A stretch of 64,000 bases of DNA, taken from Bin87 sp965221295. GTDB lineage: Bacteria > Chloroflexota > Dehalococcoidia > Lucifugimonadales > UBA3495. Numbering within the stretch: position 1 is the first letter of the stretch; every line of letters begins with the position of its first letter. Location of the stretch: NCBI GenBank assembly GCA_965221295.1, contig OZ244879.1, positions 992,001-1,056,000 on the forward strand, in the 5' to 3' direction. The notes beneath the pieces are model-generated. The model was given only the letters and a program-made list of their open reading frames with translations, did no database searches and had not been told where the DNA came from. Below are positions 61,490 to 64,000 of the stretch, in pieces. The position numbers and the translations under genes were made by a program.

Positions 61490-62443
61490 TCACTTGAAAT
61501 GAGACAACACCCGGTTGGAGAACATCTCCATTTGGCGGAAGTAGTCGTCGGTATCTCCGGCCAAAAAGCCAAAGACGAACTCGCGTACGCCGGCGTCGAT
61601 GCGTTCTTGGATGGCGCCGATGCAGTCTTCGGCATTGCCGGCGACACAGAGGGCCCGGGCGATGTCCTCGGCGCTGCGTTCGGGCGTTACGTAGCGCTGG
61701 CCGACATGGGCGATGGCGGTGGCCATGGCGCGGTCTGGGTTGTCATCGATGGCGATGGGTTGATTCAAACCCCAGTTGAAACCGGTCAAATCGCGTCCGG
61801 AGTGTTCGGCCATATCGCGGACGCTGGCGTTGGACCTACGGATGCGATTGACGGTGAAAAGGTAGGGATACCAGCCGTCGCCGGCGATGGCCGCCCGTCG
61901 AACGGCGGCGTCGCTACGTCCGGCGACCCAGATCGGCGGGTAGGGCCGCTGGATCGGTTTGGGCAGCAGGGTAACGTCGTCAAAATTGAAGAAACGCCCG
62001 TGGTGGGTGACGTTCTCGGCCGTCCACAGGTCTTTCATAACCCGCAGCATCTCGTCGGTGCGGCGACCCCGGGTGTTCACCGGGATTTCCAGGGCGTCGA
62101 ATTCGGCCTGCGTGTCGCGCTGGCCACTGATGCCGATGCCGAAGTCAAGGCGCCCGTCCGAGATCAGGTCGAGGATGGACACCATCTTCGCCAGCATCAC
62201 CGGGTGATACAGCGGAGCGATGACGATGCCGGTGAGTACGCGAATCTTGGAGGTTGCGCCGGCGGCGGCGGCCATAGCGGGAATTCCCATCATGGTAGGG
62301 CGAGGCGGGTTGCCGTCCATGATGTGCTCGCCAACGGTTACCCGGTCGAAACCCAGGTCTTCCGCGCGTCGGGCGAATTCGGCGACGTTCCAGTAATCGT
62401 CGACGGTGAGATTGCAACCGAAAGTTATAGCGCCTTCAGGCAT
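61490..62443 (-). CDS. Luciferase-like (LLM class) flavin-dependent oxidoreductase
   Basis: The 317-residue F420-dependent-reductase-like member has GFDRVTVGEHIMDGNPP, IRVLTGIVIAPLYHPVMLAKMV, GRLDFGIGISGQRD and PPIWVAGRSDAAVRRAA. It is only distantly similar to its neighbour, so the pair is not a recent duplication. The start is the ATG at 62441-62443 with GAGGAA upstream. Confidence 0.87.
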   Translation of the reverse strand: MPEGAITFGCNLTVDDYWNVAEFARRAEDLGFDRVTVGEHIMDGNPPRPTMMGIPAMAAAAGATSKIRVLTGIVIAPLYHPVMLAKMVSILDLISDGRLDFGIGISGQRDTQAEFDALEIPVNTRGRRTDEMLRVMKDLWTAENVTHHGRFFNFDDVTLLPKPIQRPYPPIWVAGRSDAAVRRAAIAGDGWYPYLFTVNRIRRSNASVRDMAEHSGRDLTGFNWGLNQPIAIDDNPDRAMATAIAHVGQRYVTPERSAEDIARALCVAGNAEDCIGAIQERIDAGVREFVFGFLAGDTDDYFRQMEMFSNRVLSHFK

Positions 62444-62456
62444 ATTGGGGTTCCTC

Positions 62457-62510
62457 TTGTGGGGATATTGCGCGTTGTGGGGATATTGCAGGTTGTGGGG
62501 TTATTGCGCC
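62457..62510. repeat. 18-bp tandem repeat, 3 units
   Basis: Three units of TTGTGGGGATATTGCGCG with one to four substitutions make up the spacer between the monooxygenase and the TlpA-like gene. The third unit overlaps the last codons and the stop of the TlpA-like gene. Confidence 0.85.
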
Positions 62511-63079
62511 AGCATCTCGTCGGTGATTTCAGCCAACTTTTCGCCGTTCAAAACGCCTTGCCATTTGCGGTGCAGGCTGCCGTCTGGGTTGACGAAGAAG
62601 GTAGCGGGCAGACCCAACACACCCAACTCCCGGACGACGTTGGCGTCTTCGGTATAGCCGGCGGGGTAGGTCACCGATAGGTCGTTGAGCAACTTGACAG
62701 CGTCGTCTTGGGAGCCCAAGCTGAAGAAAGGCCCGAGATCCACGCCCAGGACCAGCGTCCGGCCCGCGTACTCGTCGGCGAAGCTTTGAAATTCGGGCAT
62801 TTCCGCACGGCAAGGCGGGCACAAACCTGCCCAGAAATTCAGTACGATTGGCTGTCCCCGCATGTCAGAAAGCGCTAGGGTCTGCCCTCCGACCACATCC
62901 TGCCCCTGGTAGAAATGGATCGAAAAGTCATAAACGGCGTCCGCCCTGGGCTCTGGGTCCGGCGAAGCGGCGGGATCGGCGCCACAGGCTCCGGCCAACA
63001 GCGCCAAAGTCAGGATGGAAATTGCCGCGAGCCAGACCTTGCCAGGCGAGTTGTTCCAAATTTCGACGAAAGATTTCAC
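62501..63079 (-). CDS. TlpA-like thiol-disulfide oxidoreductase, predicted lipoprotein
   Basis: The 192-residue protein has a signal segment ending LALLAGAC (lipobox), then a short acidic Pro-rich linker. The redoxin fold has LNFWAGLCPPCRAEMPEF (CxxC), a long VLGVDLGPFFSLGSQDD segment and the cis-Pro strand GLPATFFVNPDG. It is a paralogue of the gene at 44219. The start is uncertain: the GTG at 63077-63079 fits the signal peptide best; an upstream ATG at 63217 would overlap the divergent transporter gene. Confidence 0.82.
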   Translation of the reverse strand: MKSFVEIWNNSPGKVWLAAISILTLALLAGACGADPAASPDPEPRADAVYDFSIHFYQGQDVVGGQTLALSDMRGQPIVLNFWAGLCPPCRAEMPEFQSFADEYAGRTLVLGVDLGPFFSLGSQDDAVKLLNDLSVTYPAGYTEDANVVRELGVLGLPATFFVNPDGSLHRKWQGVLNGEKLAEITDEMLAQ

Positions 63080-63198
63080 CGCGCTGCTCAACTTGAGCAG
63101 ATTAGCATAGGCGCCGGGGTTTGTTAAGCGGAGCGAGTCCCGACGGGGTTCTGCGAAATCCCCCACGACGCGATCCGTCAGGCGAGCCAGGATCAAAC

Positions 63199-64000
63199 AT
63201 GGCCGAAATTTCACCAAAAACCGGACGCCGCCTCAAACTGATGTTGTCGGCGCTGTTCGCGGTTGCTCTGGTTGTGGCGATTTGGCAACTGCTCAGCATC
63301 CTGCTGCCGTTTTTGCTCAGCGCGGTGGTGGCCTACCTGCTGCTGCCGCTGGTTCGGTTGATTGACCGGGTTCCGTTGGCGAGGAAATGGCCTCACGCGG
63401 CGCGGGCGGCATCGGCCGGATTAGCGACGCTGCTGGTGATTCTGGCGGTGGCCGCATCGCTGGGGTTGGGCGTGTTCCGCCTGGTGGATGGTTCGATTAC
63501 GCTGGCGGAACGGGCCCCTGGAATATTGGCTGAGGGGCGGGCCGTTTGGGAGGAGCTGCAGCGCCTGTACCTAAACCGCGTACCCGAGAACATCCGGGAA
63601 CTGGTGGATCCCAGGCTGGGAGAGATGCGCGCGGAACTGTTCAAGGCTGGAATCGCGGCGCTGCAAAGGACTTCGCGAGTGGCGCAAAGCGGGATTTCGC
63701 AGGTGGTGAGTCTGGCGGCGTCGCCGATAATTCTGTTCTACCTTTTGTACCAACCGGCAACGCTGGGCAGCGGAGTGAAGCGATTGCTTCCCGGCCCGCT
63801 GCGGGAAGACCTTTGGGAAATTGGGCGGCTGGCCGGTGAATCCGTCGGGGCATACATTCGGATGCAGTTATTGCTGGGAGCGCTAGTGGGGGTTGTGGTA
63901 GGCGCCACGCTCCTGGCGTTGGGCATTCCGCTGGCGTTGCCGCTCGCCATCCTGGCGGCGCTGGCCGAATTGATTCCCATTGTTGGGCCGGCCATATTCA
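63199..64000 (+). CDS. AI-2E family transporter (partial, runs off right edge)
   Basis: The first 267 residues are visible. Helices at about 15-50 (LLSILLPFLLSAVVAYLLLP) and 65-90 open the chain, followed by an extracytoplasmic amphipathic stretch with RVPENIRELVDPRLGEMR. The conserved core SLAASPIILFYLLYQP, ESVGAYIRMQLLLGALVG and LAELIPIVGPAIF follows. Members include AI-2 exporters and Na+/H+ antiporters, so the substrate is open. The start is the ATG at 63199 with AGGA upstream. Confidence 0.88.
   Translation, partial: MAEISPKTGRRLKLMLSALFAVALVVAIWQLLSILLPFLLSAVVAYLLLPLVRLIDRVPLARKWPHAARAASAGLATLLVILAVAASLGLGVFRLVDGSITLAERAPGILAEGRAVWEELQRLYLNRVPENIRELVDPRLGEMRAELFKAGIAALQRTSRVAQSGISQVVSLAASPIILFYLLYQPATLGSGVKRLLPGPLREDLWEIGRLAGESVGAYIRMQLLLGALVGVVVGATLLALGIPLALPLAILAALAELIPIVGPAIF

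Overview
The window reads as a chromosomal segment of a GC-rich bacterium. The best guess is Chloroflexota (SAR202/Dehalococcoidia-like). This is inferred from six luciferase-like flavin monooxygenase paralogues in 64 kb, tandem P450s with a small ferredoxin, paralogous ACMSD-type amidohydrolases, and housekeeping genes of ordinary bacterial type. No 16S gene is present, so the placement is unconfirmed. UGA is an ordinary stop in many genes here, but two genes use it in frame as probable selenocysteine.

Layout. 0-7 kb: nadA (cut by the left edge), miaB, tRNA-Ser(GCT), a 17-bp minisatellite, a RidA-family gene, a luciferase-like monooxygenase, an Eis-type acetyltransferase, a VOC protein and a beta-hydroxyacid dehydrogenase. 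7-16 kb: a SelW-like selenoprotein with a CxxU motif, then dnaG-rpoD, a zinc-ribbon protein, a sortase-fold protein without catalytic residues, a CBS/CorC protein and glmU. 16-22 kb: three tandem P450 genes, each with its own promoter-like sequence, then a ferredoxin and a monooxygenase. 22-38 kb: aroE-aroC, a lipoprotein, valS, an S1-domain protein, polX with a coupled gene of unknown function, bioY, a degenerate metallo-beta-lactamase-fold protein, an acetyltransferase, a monooxygenase, pyruvate kinase with a potassium-independent signature, and tRNA-Trp.

38-64 kb is catabolic and accessory in character. It holds two paralogous amidohydrolases, a polysaccharide deacetylase, Trm112, two TlpA-like thioredoxins, an MFS transporter, a GreA factor fused to an integrase-like N-terminal domain, a peroxiredoxin with selenocysteine at the peroxidatic position, a GlcG/HbpS protein, a pair of acyl-CoA dehydrogenases, an amidase with a GatC/AtzG-like small partner, TldD/TldE, and three more monooxygenases. 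Five repeat arrays (A-E) lie here, with about 34 copies of one hairpin-bearing element. All are in the same orientation, and each ends within about 35 bp of the stop codon of a minus-strand gene.

The strongest second-look items are the two selenoprotein genes, which a standard gene caller would truncate or lose, and the hierarchical repeat arrays, whose hairpin is conserved in structure although its distal stem differs in sequence between arrays. Many spacers also carry private 14-19 bp tandem repeats.
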